This document shows, one piece after another, positions 9,205 to 18,167 of a stretch of 64,000 nt of DNA. Origin of the DNA: Mycobacterium stomatepiae (GTDB lineage: Bacteria > Actinomycetota > Actinomycetes > Mycobacteriales > Mycobacteriaceae); assembly GCF_010731715.1 (NCBI RefSeq), contig NZ_AP022587.1:3162001-3226000 (forward strand), written 5' to 3'. The notes under the pieces are model-generated. The model was not told where the DNA came from, did not search any database, and worked only from the letters and a program-made list of their open reading frames with translations. Both the position numbers and the translations under genes were made by a program. The first letter of the stretch is position 1; every line of letters begins with the position of its first letter.

Positions 9205-9226
9205 CACCCTGATCAACTACAGGGTG
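9205..9226. promoter_or_regulatory. inverted repeat in the hemL / oxidoreductase divergent region
   Basis: CACCCTG (9205-9211) and CAGGGTG (9220-9226) form a perfect 7-base inverted repeat around an 8-base loop, 24 bases upstream of the hemL start and about 50 upstream of the divergent gene. It could be an operator for a dimeric regulator or a hairpin in the hemL leader. Confidence 0.35.
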
Positions 9227-9276
9227 TAAGACAACGCGGGTTGAGCGGGCCGCAACAGGAGCGTTGGATAAGACGC

Positions 9277-9672
9277 ATGCGACTACCCCAAGGCTTGGCG
9301 CGTTTCAATCGGCACGTCACGAATCCCATTCAGCGGCTATGGGCCGGCTGGGCCCCGTCGTTTGCGATTATCGAGCACGTCGGGCGGAAGTCCGGCAAGC
9401 AATTCCGCACCCCGGTGAGCGCGTTCAACGCCACTGTCGATGGGAAGCCCGGCATCGCGGTCCTGCTGACTTACGGTCCGGACCGCGACTGGCTGAAGAA
9501 CCTTAAAGCGGCCGGCGGTGGGCAGATGCGCCGCCACGGCAAAACGTTCGGTATCACCAACCCGCAGATCGTCACCCGCGACGAGGCGGCCGAGCATGTA
9601 ACCGGTGGGACGCGGCGAGTTTTCGGCAGGCTCCCGTTCGAACAGGCGGTGCTGTTCAGTAAGACGGCCTAG
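9277..9672 (+). CDS. deazaflavin (F420)-dependent nitroreductase family protein
   Basis: A 131-residue protein of the Ddn/split beta-barrel family that uses F420 in mycobacteria. Family features are [12 protein letters not shown] near residues 41-52, the [19 protein letters not shown] segment and the C-terminal [12 protein letters not shown]. The start at ATG 9277 gives the same length as I recall for Rv0523c; a frame open from 9190 crosses the divergent hemL promoter. Substrate unknown; relatives reduce quinones or nitroimidazole prodrugs. The stop overlaps the convergent permease by four bases. Confidence 0.9.
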   Translation: MRLPQGLARFNRHVTNPIQRLWAGWAPSFAIIEHVGRKSGKQFRTPVSAFNATVDGKPGIAVLLTYGPDRDWLKNLKAAGGGQMRRHGKTFGITNPQIVTRDEAAEHVTGGTRRVFGRLPFEQAVLFSKTA

Positions 9673-10964
9673 CGTGCCCGGGCGTGGCGCATTCGGTTGG
9701 CGGCGTAGATCGCCAGCACCACCGCCCACGACAACAGGGACAGCCACAGCTGGCTGCGTGCCGCATGGTCGAACGCCATCTGCACCAGCACGGCGGTGAT
9801 TCCGGCCAGCGTGAGGATCGACAGCACCGGGAAAAACCACATCTTCAGCGGCAGCTGATCGGTGGGGGTGCGGCGGCGCAGGACGATCTGCGAGAGCGCG
9901 ATCAGCCAGTAGACGAACAGGATGATCGCGCCCGAGGAGTTGAGCAGGAAAAGAAAGACCGTGTGCGGCGCCAGCCAGGACATGATCACGCACAGGAAGC
10001 CGATCGCCGACGAGAACACGATCGCGACGTGCGGCACCCCGCGCCCGCTGAGTTTGACCAGCCGCAGCGGCGCGTGGTTGCGGGCCGCGAGCACGAACAG
10101 CATGCGCGACGACGTGTACAGCCCCGAGTTCAGCGACGACAGCACCGCGGCGATCACCACCGCGTTCATCGCCTGATCTGCCCCGGCCAGACCCATCTGC
10201 TTGAACGCCGCGACATATGGCGAAGTGCCGACATCCACCGAGTCCCAGGGCAGGATCACCACGAGCAGGAATACCGAGCCGACGAAGAAGATCGATATCC
10301 GCGCGACCACCGATCGCGTCGCCCGCTGGACCGCCACGGCCGGCTCGCGGCTCTCAGCCGCGGCGATCGTGACGATTTCGGCGCCCACCATCGAGAAGAT
10401 CACCACCACGATCGCGGCGAAGACCGCCGCGATGCCCTTCGGGAAGAACCCGCCGTGCGCGGTCAGGTTGGCGAACCCGCCGTGGTGTCCCGGCCACAGG
10501 CCGATCACGAACACCGCACCGATGCCGAGGAAGACGACGATCGTCGCGACTTTGATTCCGGCGAACCAGAATTCGAACTCGCCGAACGACGACACCGAGA
10601 ACAAGTTCGTCGCGGTCATCAACACCATCAGACACAGCGACAGGAGCCACAGCGGCGCGTGGAACCAGTAGGTGAGGACCTTGCCGCCGGCGACCGCCTC
10701 GAATCCGACGACGATCACCCAGAAGTACCAGTACAACCAGCCCACCGAAAACCCCGCCCAGCCGCCAAGCGCCTGGGCCGCGTAATCGGCGAACGAACCG
10801 GTGGACGGGTTGGCCGCGGCCATCTCACCCAGCATCCGCATCACCAGGACGATCAGCACACCGCAAAGCGCATACGTCAGGAACGCGGCGGGCCCGGTAT
10901 CGCGGATCACCACGCCGGACCCGACGAACAACCCGGCGCCGATCACGCCGCCGAGCGCGATCAT
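9669..10964 (-). CDS. gabP: APC-family amino-acid permease (GabP/AnsP type) with a disrupted N-terminus
   Basis: A 12-helix amino acid/polyamine/organocation permease; the open frame from ATG 10964 gives 431 residues starting MIALGGVIGAGLFVGSG, which is already inside helix 1. No ribosome site precedes this ATG. In the same frame the bases just upstream read LRQGLSQRQLS, the conserved cytoplasmic lead-in of the family, then hit a stop at 10998-11000. The upstream start ATG 11014 (MATMPN...) is in another frame. Adding one C next to 10996/10997 would join them as MATMPN-LRQGLSQRQLSMIALGG. So either a one-base deletion has damaged the N-terminus or the assembly has an error. Corresponds to Rv0522 (annotated gabP); substrate specificity is not readable. 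Confidence 0.85.
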   Translation of the reverse strand: MIALGGVIGAGLFVGSGVVIRDTGPAAFLTYALCGVLIVLVMRMLGEMAAANPSTGSFADYAAQALGGWAGFSVGWLYWYFWVIVVGFEAVAGGKVLTYWFHAPLWLLSLCLMVLMTATNLFSVSSFGEFEFWFAGIKVATIVVFLGIGAVFVIGLWPGHHGGFANLTAHGGFFPKGIAAVFAAIVVVIFSMVGAEIVTIAAAESREPAVAVQRATRSVVARISIFFVGSVFLLVVILPWDSVDVGTSPYVAAFKQMGLAGADQAMNAVVIAAVLSSLNSGLYTSSRMLFVLAARNHAPLRLVKLSGRGVPHVAIVFSSAIGFLCVIMSWLAPHTVFLFLLNSSGAIILFVYWLIALSQIVLRRRTPTDQLPLKMWFFPVLSILTLAGITAVLVQMAFDHAARSQLWLSLLSWAVVLAIYAANRMRHARAR

Positions 10965-11154
10965 GCTCAGCTGCCGCTGCGAAAGCCCTTGGCGCAGTTA
11001 GGCATTGTTGCCATGTGCAGGCTCATTGGAGGCGCCGCACGCAGAGCCGGAGCCGTCCTGGCCTTGCGCGCGCCGCATGTCCGGACGCTAGCGGGCTTGA
11101 CCGCTCTACAGCAACCGTTACGACTCCGCCACGGCCCCTGCCGGGGTGAGGTTG

Positions 11155-11207
11155 GTTTCACGTTCGCGGCCGACCGTGAAACTACGTTCACGCTCGATGA
11201 GTTCACG
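11155..11207. promoter_or_regulatory. inverted and direct GTTCACG repeats upstream of the permease
   Basis: GTTTCACG (11155-11162) and CGTGAAAC (11175-11182) form a perfect 8-base inverted repeat with a 12-base spacer. Two GTTCACG copies follow at about 11186 and 11201. The cluster lies between the end of the MHS transporter gene and the permease start, so it may be the permease control region or a terminator for the sulfonate operon. Confidence 0.4.
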
Positions 11208-11209
11208 AC

Positions 11210-12548
11210 CTACAGGTACAAGTCGCGCTCGCGGATCAGCGCCGTGGCGATCACGCTAATCACGGCCGTCGCAACGAGATACGCGCACGCCAGCCACGGC
11301 GTGCCCCCGGCGGCGGCGATCAGCGCGGTGAGGATCATCGGGGTCACCCCCGAGGCGTAGATGCCGGAGAACTGGTAGACGAACGACAATCCGGTGTAGC
11401 GGCTCTTGGTCGGATACAGCGACGAGAACAGCGTGCCCTGCGCGCCGTAGAACAGCGCGTGCACGACACCGAACACGATGACCATCGCCAGCCCGAACAA
11501 CACCAGGCTTTTGGTGCCGAACAGGACGAAGACCGGGAAGGTCGCCAGGCCGTAACAGACCACGCCCGCCAGGTAGACGCGTCGCGCGCCGTAGCGGTCG
11601 GTCAGTACCCCCGAGACCGGCAGCAGCACCGCCATCACCAGGGCGGCGATGGTCACCACGATCAGCACCGGCACCTTGTGGAAGCCCAACGCGCCGGTCG
11701 CGTAGCTGATCGCGAACACACCCCAGGTGTTGAAGGCCGAACCCTCGGCCCAGCGCGCCAGCAGACCGAGGAACGTGTTGCGCCGCGCGCGAGCCCCGCG
11801 GAAGATGTCGCGGACCGGCACGGTGGACGACGCCTCGAGGTCGCGCAGCTCCTGAAACGCCGGCGTCTCGTCGACCCGCAACCGCACCAGGATGCCGACC
11901 GCGACCAGCACCAGGCTCAGCAGGAAGCCGATGCGCCAGCCGTAGGACAGGAACTGCGCCGAGCCCCAAAGCGACCTGCAGGTAAGCAAATATCCCGGTG
12001 CCGAGCGCCAGGCCCAACGCCAGGCCGATCTGGGGGATCGCTCCGTAGCGGCCGCGCCGGTCGCCGGGACTGTGTTCGACGGCCAGCAGCACCGCACCGC
12101 CCCACTCGCCGCCGAGCGCGAAACCCTGCAGTACGCGCAGCACCAGCAGCAGAATCGGCGCCCACACCCCGATCTCGGCGGCGCTCGGCAACACCCCGAT
12201 CAGCGCCGTCGCGATGCCCATAATCAGCATCGTCAGCGCCAGGCTGCGTTTGCGGCCGATCCGGTCCCCGATGTGGCCGAAGACCAGGCCTCCGATGGGC
12301 CGCATGACGAACCCCACGGCGAACGTCGCGAACGCCAGCAGAGTGCCCACCAGTGAGCTGGCGTTGGGGAAGAACAGCTTGTTGAACACCAGCCCGGCGG
12401 CGGTGGCGTAGAGGAAGAAGTCGTACCACTCGACCGTCGTGCCGAGCAGGCTTGCGGCGACGACCGTGCGCAGCCGGCGACGCCGATCCGCGTCCGACTC
12501 GTCCAGGCCATCGGCCGCCGCGACCGGGGCCGGCAAGGTCGTCGCCAT
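11210..12548 (-). pseudogene. MHS-family MFS transporter, frameshifted
   Basis: A 12-helix metabolite:H+ symporter split by one base. The first part from ATG 12548 carries MHS signatures: LLGTTVEWYDFFLYATAAG, RPIGGLVFGHIGDRIGRK and LQGFALGGEWGGAVLL. After GTGIFAYLQVALG the frame is lost and the rest (SAQFLSYGWRIGFLLS to the C-terminal RERDLYL) continues in another frame. Removing one base from the run of four at 11964-11967 gives a seamless AYLQVALGSAQFLSYGWRI. The full span of 1339 bases is one base over a multiple of three, consistent with a single insertion. It starts two bases after the ssuD stop, so it probably imports the sulfonate that SsuD uses. No strong ribosome site; likely coupled to ssuD. 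Confidence 0.8.
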
Positions 12549-12550
12549 CG

Positions 12551-13696
12551 CTACTGCGCCGAGGCGGCCGCGAACGGCGTCGACGAGCGGGGCTGAGTCT
12601 TGCGGTTGGGGTGTTTCCACACGCCCTTGCGCTCGAGCAGCGGCAGCACGCCCTCGCCGAACCAGTACGCCTCTTCCAGATGCGGATAGCCCGACAAGAT
12701 GAAGTGGTCGATGCCCAGGTCCGCGTATTCGGTCAGCCGTTGGGCGACCTCTTCGTGCGATCCGACCAGCGCGGTGCCGGCACCGCCGCGCACCAGGCCG
12801 ACGCCGGCCCACAGGTTGGGCGCGATCAGCAGCTGATTGTCGTTGCCGCCGTGCAACTTCAGCATCCGGCGCTGTCCTTCGGATTCGCTGCGCGCCAGGC
12901 TGGCCTGCACGCGCTCGATGTCCGCCGGGTCGATCGCCTCCAGCAGCCGGTCGGCTTCGGCCCAGGCTTGCGCGGCGGTCGGGCGGCTGATCACGTGGAT
13001 CCGCAACCCGAACTGCAGGGTCCGGCCGGCCTCGGCGGCGAGCCCGCGAATCCAGTCCAATTTCTCGGCGACGGCCGGCAGCGGTTCGCCCCAGGTGAGG
13101 TAGACGTCGGAGTACTTGGCGGCGACGGGTCCGGCCGACCCCGACGACCCACCGAAGAACACCGCGGGAATCGGGTCGGGCGGGTTGTTGAGTTGTGCAC
13201 CCTCGATGCGGATGTGTTCCCCGGCGAACGTCACCGGTTCCTTCGAGGTCCACAGTTGGCGCACCACGTCCAGGAACTCGGCGGTGCGCGCATAGCGCGC
13301 CTGCTTGTCCAGGTAGTCACCGTAGGCCTGTTGTTCGTGCGGTTCGCCGCCGGTGACGACGTTGAGCAGCAGCCGTCCGTCGGAGTGCCGCTGGAAGGTG
13401 CCGGCCATTTGCGCGGCCAGCGTCGGGCTGAGCAGCCCCGGGCGGAAGGCGACCAGGAACTTCAGCGTCTCGGTGCGCTCGATCAACATCGCCGTCGTCA
13501 ACCAGGCGTCCTCACACCACAATCCGGTCGGCGTCAGCACCGCCTCGAAACCGTTGTCTTCGGCGGCGGCGCAGATCTGGTGCAGATAGCGCAACGTCGC
13601 GGGCCGGTCGCCGTGCATCGACGTGCCATGCCCACCGGCGACGAGATTGCGGGAATCCCCGTACGTCGGCAGGAACCAGTGAAATGCCAGACTCAT
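12551..13696 (-). CDS. ssuD: FMNH2-dependent alkanesulfonate monooxygenase SsuD
   Basis: A 381-residue bacterial-luciferase-fold flavin monooxygenase, the same length as E. coli SsuD. It cleaves C1-C10 alkanesulfonates to aldehyde and sulfite, releasing sulfur during sulfate starvation, and needs FMNH2 from a separate reductase (none is visible nearby). Diagnostic stretches match SsuD: PTGLWCEDAWL with the conserved Cys, VTGGEPHEQQAYGDYLD, YLTWGEPL, the mobile-loop NLWAGVGLVRGGAGTAL with its catalytic arginine, and SGYPHLEEAY. First gene of a two-gene unit with the MHS transporter. I do not recall this pair at this place in M. tuberculosis, so it is probably an accessory insertion. Confidence 0.93.
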   Translation of the reverse strand: MSLAFHWFLPTYGDSRNLVAGGHGTSMHGDRPATLRYLHQICAAAEDNGFEAVLTPTGLWCEDAWLTTAMLIERTETLKFLVAFRPGLLSPTLAAQMAGTFQRHSDGRLLLNVVTGGEPHEQQAYGDYLDKQARYARTAEFLDVVRQLWTSKEPVTFAGEHIRIEGAQLNNPPDPIPAVFFGGSSGSAGPVAAKYSDVYLTWGEPLPAVAEKLDWIRGLAAEAGRTLQFGLRIHVISRPTAAQAWAEADRLLEAIDPADIERVQASLARSESEGQRRMLKLHGGNDNQLLIAPNLWAGVGLVRGGAGTALVGSHEEVAQRLTEYADLGIDHFILSGYPHLEEAYWFGEGVLPLLERKGVWKHPNRKTQPRSSTPFAAASAQ

Positions 13697-13910
13697 CCAA
13701 TCCTCTTCCGCTCTTGATCAGCAGACTTTCGAAACCACGCACGAAAGCTCCAGCGTCGCGAAGCCCGCCGCCGCGCGCGAGGGTTGAAACCTGCCAGATT
13801 CCATCCGCCGGGACTGGGTGCGTCAGACGTCACTAGTCGATGACTGCGGCATCACAATGGCCTTGCAAAAGCCGCGACGGGGTCGGAAAACCCCCAGTGG
13901 GCGCGGCATT

Positions 13911-14786
13911 ATGACGCTCGTGCCTGATCTGAACCGCCGCGCGGTGCTGCGAATGGGCGCCAGTGCCAGCGTTGCGGCGGCGGGCGCCTGGGCGTTGAGC
14001 GCCTGGCTGGATCCGCTCGAACCACAAGCGGCGCCAATGCCCGCCCCGTTCGAACCGTCGACTGCGAGCAGCACCCTGCCGAACCGCCTTACCGGTTCGT
14101 TCATCTCGAAGGCGCGCGGCGGGGTCAAGACCAATTGGGTGATCGCGCTACCGCCCGGCCAGAGCTCGCAGAGCGGGCCGCTACGCCCGGTGATCGCGCT
14201 GCACGGCAAGGACGGCGACGCCAACATGATGCTGGACTGCGGTGTCGAGGACGCGCTGGCCCGGCTGGTCAAGGAGGGCAAGCCGCCGTTCGCCGTGGTA
14301 GGGGTCGACGGTGGCAGCGACTCCTACTGGCACAAGCGGGCCGACGGCACTGACTCTGGTGCGATGGTCACCGACGAGCTGTTGCCGATGTTGGGCTCGA
14401 TGGGGCTGGATACGTCGCGGGTGGGCTTCCTGGGCTGGTCGATGGGTGGATACGGGGCGCTGCACCTGGGCGCCAAACTGGGGCCGTCGCGGACCGCGGG
14501 GATCTGCGCAATCAGCCCGGCGCTCTACACGTCCTACGCCGACTGCGCACCCAAAGCGTTTGACAGCGAAGAGGACTGGATGACGAACAGCGTGATGGGC
14601 CTGCCGGCGCTATCACAGATTCCGCTGCGCGTCGACTGCGGGACATTCGACCGTTTCTATCCCGCGACACGCCAATTCGTGAGCCAGCTCAAAACGCCAC
14701 CGGCGGTAAGCTTCACGGTCGGCGGCCATGATGTGACGTGGTGGCGTTTGCAATTACCCGGCGAGATTTCCTGGCTGGCAACCTAG
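13911..14786 (+). CDS. Tat-exported esterase/lipase-like alpha/beta hydrolase
   Basis: About 291 residues. A twin-arginine signal is visible near the start (LNRRAVLRMGAS then a hydrophobic stretch), so export by Tat is likely. The mature part has the alpha/beta-hydrolase features of the esterase D/antigen-85-like family: VIALHGKDGDA (oxyanion loop), nucleophile Ser177 in GWSMGGYG, and probable acid and His in DCGTFDRF and VGGHDVTWW. ATG 13911 places the twin arginines at residues 9-10; the frame is open back to 13818, so the start is inferred. Corresponds to Rv0519c. The substrate is unknown; a cell-envelope lipid is a reasonable guess. Confidence 0.85.
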   Translation: MTLVPDLNRRAVLRMGASASVAAAGAWALSAWLDPLEPQAAPMPAPFEPSTASSTLPNRLTGSFISKARGGVKTNWVIALPPGQSSQSGPLRPVIALHGKDGDANMMLDCGVEDALARLVKEGKPPFAVVGVDGGSDSYWHKRADGTDSGAMVTDELLPMLGSMGLDTSRVGFLGWSMGGYGALHLGAKLGPSRTAGICAISPALYTSYADCAPKAFDSEEDWMTNSVMGLPALSQIPLRVDCGTFDRFYPATRQFVSQLKTPPAVSFTVGGHDVTWWRLQLPGEISWLAT

Positions 14787-14805
14787 CGAGGCATCCCGAA
14801 AAGGC

Positions 14806-16985
14806 ATGGCAGTCCGGCAGGAAACCGCGACCAGCCCGCCCTCACCAGCGGGCGATAGCTCCACCCGACGAATAGCGCGACGAGGATTCCGCCCCGACAT
14901 CGAAGGTCTGCGCGCGGTCGCGGCCGTCGCCGTCGTGCTCTACCACGCGGGCATCCCCGGTACCGCCGGCGGCTTCATCGGCGTCGACGTCTTCTTCGTC
15001 ATCTCCGGCTTCCTGATCACCGGCCTGCTCTGGCGCGAGGTCAGCACGACGAAAACCGTTGCACTGGGTCCTTTTTACGGAGCGCGGGCCCGCCGATTGT
15101 TGCCGGCCGCGGCCACCGTCGCCGTCGTCACCGCGCTTGCGTCGGCCCTCGTGCTGCCGCCGTTGCAGGCCCGCAGCGTGTTCCTCGACGGCATCGCCAG
15201 CGCGCTGTACGTCGGCAACTACCGGTTCGCCCACCAGGGCACCGACTATCTGAACACGCAAGCGCCCTCGCCGTTTCAGCACTACTGGTCACTGGGCGTC
15301 GAGGAGCAGTTCTATCTGGTGTGGCCGCTGTTGATCATCGCAACCGCCTGGCTGGTCGGACGACTGCGGCGCGACGCCCAGCCCAATTCCAAGGCCGAGG
15401 CGGCGCCGTACGCGCTGGTGCTGTCCTTGGTCGCCGCGGCTTCGTTGACGGCCGCGGTGCTGTGGACCCGCAGCTCGCCGCCGTGGGCGTTCTTCTCGCT
15501 GCCCACCCGCGCCTGGGAGCTGGCCGTCGGCGGGCTGGTCGCACTGTCGATCGAGCAGTGGCGGCGGTTGCCGCCGCTGCCCGCGGCGATCGCCGGCTGG
15601 GGCGGCCTGGCGCTGATCTTGCTGACCTGCACGCAGCTGGGCCCCGCCACGCCCTACCCCGGCACCGCAGCGCTGCTGCCGGCGCTGGGCACCGCGCTGG
15701 TGATCGGGGGTGGCTGCGTCACCCGCAGCCTGGGAGTGGGCCGCCTGCTGTGCCGGCCGGCGATGCGCGCGATCGGGCGGGTGTCCTACTCCTGGTACCT
15801 CTGGCATTGGCCCGTGTTGCTGTTGCTGCCCCGACTGCTGGGCGACCCTTCGGGCCTGCCCGCCCGACTGGCCGCGACCGCGGTGTCCGCGGGGCTCGCC
15901 GTGATCACCTTCCATCTGGTGGAGAATCCCGGTCGGTTCGCCGCTGCCCTGCGCCGGTCGGCCAAGACCAGCCTGGCCGTCGCCGGGATCGCCACCGCCG
16001 TCACCGCATCCGCGTGCGTGCTGTTGCTGACGGTGATACCGGTTCCGGTCGGCCACGGACCGGCCGCGGCGAAGGCCAGCTTCATGGCGCTGCCCACCGC
16101 AGCCCGGGGCGCCGACCCGCAGCAGACGGCCGTCGAGCAGGCGCTGGCACAGGTGCGCGACGCCGTCGCGGTGGCCGCGGGCTTGCGGGCCGTCCCGTCG
16201 AATCTGAACCCGCCGCTCGCGCAGGCGCCGGCCGACAAAGCCGCGGTCTTCGTCAACGGCTGCGTGCGATCCTGGCGCGACATCGGGCAAAGCGAGTGCG
16301 CGGCAGGCGACATCGGCTCGCCGACGACCGTCGCGCTGATCGGTGACTCGCACGCGGCGATGTGGAGCCCGGCCTTCCAGCAGGTTGCCGAGCAGCGGCA
16401 CTGGCGGCTGGAGACGATGGCCAAAGTGACCTGCCCGATCCAAGACCTACCGATCGACAGCCCGTATCTGGGCCGCGAGTACACCGAATGCGAGCAATGG
16501 CGCACCCAGGTCCTGGCCCGGGTGGCCACCGAGCATCCCCGCCTGGTCGTGCTGGATATGAGTCGGCGCTACGGCGGTGACTTCGGGTTTGTGTCCTACG
16601 ACCCGGCGTGGATCGAAACGCTGGGTCGCACCGTCGCGCAGCTGCGTCGCACCGGTGCGACGGTCCTGGTTCTCGGCCCCGCCCCGGATCCGCAATCCCC
16701 GGTGCCCACCTGTCTATCCGGGCACCTGGACGACGCCACCGCCTGCGCGCCACGCCGTTCGGTCGCGGTCAACGACGCGGGTATTTCCGCGGAGCGAGCC
16801 GCGACCACCGGCAACGGAGGTCACTACGCCGATCTCACCGATCTGTTCTGCGCCCCGACCGTTGCCCGATGATCGTCGGTAACACCCTGGTGTTCCGCGA
16901 CGACAACCACGTCACAACCGAATATGCGCAGTTGTTGGCACCAGTGATGGGCGCACTGGCAGACGGAGCCATAACGGACGGATGA
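14806..16985 (+). pseudogene. OafA/YrhL-type acyltransferase with SGNH domain, frameshifted near the C-terminus
   Basis: An integral membrane O-acyltransferase (Acyl_transf_3, about residues 27-410, ten or so helices, starting FRPDIEGLRAVAAVAVVLYH) fused to an outside SGNH hydrolase-like domain with VALIGDSHAAMW (Ser515). Such proteins acylate envelope glycans or lipids. The frame stops at 16872 after FCAPTVAR, but the next frame continues with DRCPMIVGNTLVFRDDNH and a normal end at 16985. That part holds the SGNH catalytic Asp-His (DDNH). One missing C in the CCCC run at 16853-16856 explains it: the span of 2180 bases is one short of a multiple of three. As read, the SGNH domain would lack its catalytic His. 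No counterpart recalled at this place in M. tuberculosis. Confidence 0.8.
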
Positions 16986-17064
16986 CGTTGCGATGACTTT
17001 CTTTGCGAATGAACCCCGGCACGAATCCGAACGTGTTAGGAATGAAGTGTTTTGGAGGTTTGAA

Positions 17065-17181
17065 ATGTCCCCGCTGTTGTTGGTTTGCATCGCGGCTGCT
17101 ACGCCGGTCGTCGGTATCGGCGTGATGCAGCTTCAAGCACGCCTGGAGCAGTGGGACTACGAGCGGCACGCAGAAGACTAA
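17065..17181 (+). CDS. 38-aa single-pass membrane peptide
   Basis: Begins MSPLLLVCIAAATPVVGIG: one hydrophobic helix (about residues 3-20) and a polar tail ending QARLEQWDYERHAED. The ATG at 17065 follows GGAGG at 17053-17057 with good spacing, which supports translation; upstream in-frame starts add an unlikely charged leader. I recall similar tiny membrane peptides with a QLQARLE-WDYERHA tail in other mycobacteria, often unannotated. It lies between the acyltransferase and the convergent SGNH hydrolase. Function unknown. Confidence 0.65.
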   Translation: MSPLLLVCIAAATPVVGIGVMQLQARLEQWDYERHAED

Positions 17182-17259
17182 GCGCTTAATTGGCGTGTAA
17201 AGCCTTGCGCGGCTGGCATTTTGACGCAGTGCCAGTCGGCAGAAAATCTGAGTGCTTCG

Positions 17260-17955
17260 CTACCTGAACAGCTGCGTACGAATCAGCGGTGCAATCTTGT
17301 CCGCCATGTACCGATGCCCGGCATCGTTGGGGTGCACGCCATCTGGGCCGATCAGGTCGGGCCGGTCGACGAACCAATGCGCGCCGATCGGATCTACGAA
17401 CGCCGCGCCCGCGGCGCGTGCCTCGGAATTGAGCACGTCGCGAATCTGCAGGATGTCCGCAGGCACATCGGCGGTCGGCCACGGCGGACCGATCACCAGA
17501 AACCGCGCCGACGGTGCCAGGATGCGTGCGACTTGGAAGGTGTCACGAGCCCGGCCGGCCAGTAGACCGGGGTCGGAGCCTTCGTCGTTGCGGGAGCCGA
17601 AGAACACCACCAGCACGTCGTCGGTCTTGACCGACCTGACGGTCAGGTCCTCGAAGATGCTGCCGTGATCGCCGGGCACCACGTAACCGGCCCTGCCCTC
17701 GGCGGCCACGTCGGCGTCGATCTGCAGCCCCCGCTTGGTGAGCGTCTGCCAGGTCAGGGCGGTCCACGCTTTCGGGCCCAGACCGCCCTCGTCGGTGCCG
17801 GTCGTGTACGAGTCGCCGACGACCGCGATGTGGGTCAGCCGACCATCGAGCGTCAACGGTTGGTAGGGCCGCTCGGGTGCCGGGTGTGTCACGACCTCAC
17901 CGAACAAGCCGCCCAGCAGAGCGACGCTGACGACGAACGCGGCCAGACGACTCAC
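17260..17955 (-). CDS. secreted SGNH/GDSL hydrolase (Rv0518-like)
   Basis: A 231-residue exported protein. After a short basic start and a signal helix (LAAFVVSVALLGGLFGEVV) comes an SGNH fold: block I nucleophile in VVGDSYTTG, block III GSRNDEG, and block V with the Asp-His pair in DGVHPNDAGHRYM. The start GTG 17955 is chosen because GGGGAGG lies six bases upstream; this also gives the length recalled for Rv0518. Likely an extracellular or cell-wall esterase/lipase; substrate unknown. Its neighbour at 18168-19415 is a membrane acyltransferase on the same strand, so the pair may add and remove acyl groups, which is inference. Confidence 0.88.
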   Translation of the reverse strand: MSRLAAFVVSVALLGGLFGEVVTHPAPERPYQPLTLDGRLTHIAVVGDSYTTGTDEGGLGPKAWTALTWQTLTKRGLQIDADVAAEGRAGYVVPGDHGSIFEDLTVRSVKTDDVLVVFFGSRNDEGSDPGLLAGRARDTFQVARILAPSARFLVIGPPWPTADVPADILQIRDVLNSEARAAGAAFVDPIGAHWFVDRPDLIGPDGVHPNDAGHRYMADKIAPLIRTQLFR

Positions 17956-18167
17956 TTGCAACCTCCCCTTGTGCATGGCGCTGCGGCGCACCCCGACCAA
18001 TGGAATCGTACGAATTAACCGGCCCGAACGGGCCGTCAATGCGCTGCTGCGCATGTGTGATCCAGCACCGAGTCGATCAGCACGCCCCAAGCTACCAGTG
18101 TGGCGTGGCTACCGTTGGCCGAATTTGGGTCCGAGAGCTTTTGGGGCGCAGCATGATTCGCGGCTAC

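Noticed and set aside
10967..11206. 79-codon minus-strand frame upstream of the permease
   Set aside because: Only its last residues (MATMPN) make sense as the displaced permease N-terminus; the rest is intergenic.
13697..13910. Extension of the Tat esterase to 13818
   Set aside because: It would place the twin-arginine motif about 40 residues in, and runs through the ssuD divergent promoter region.
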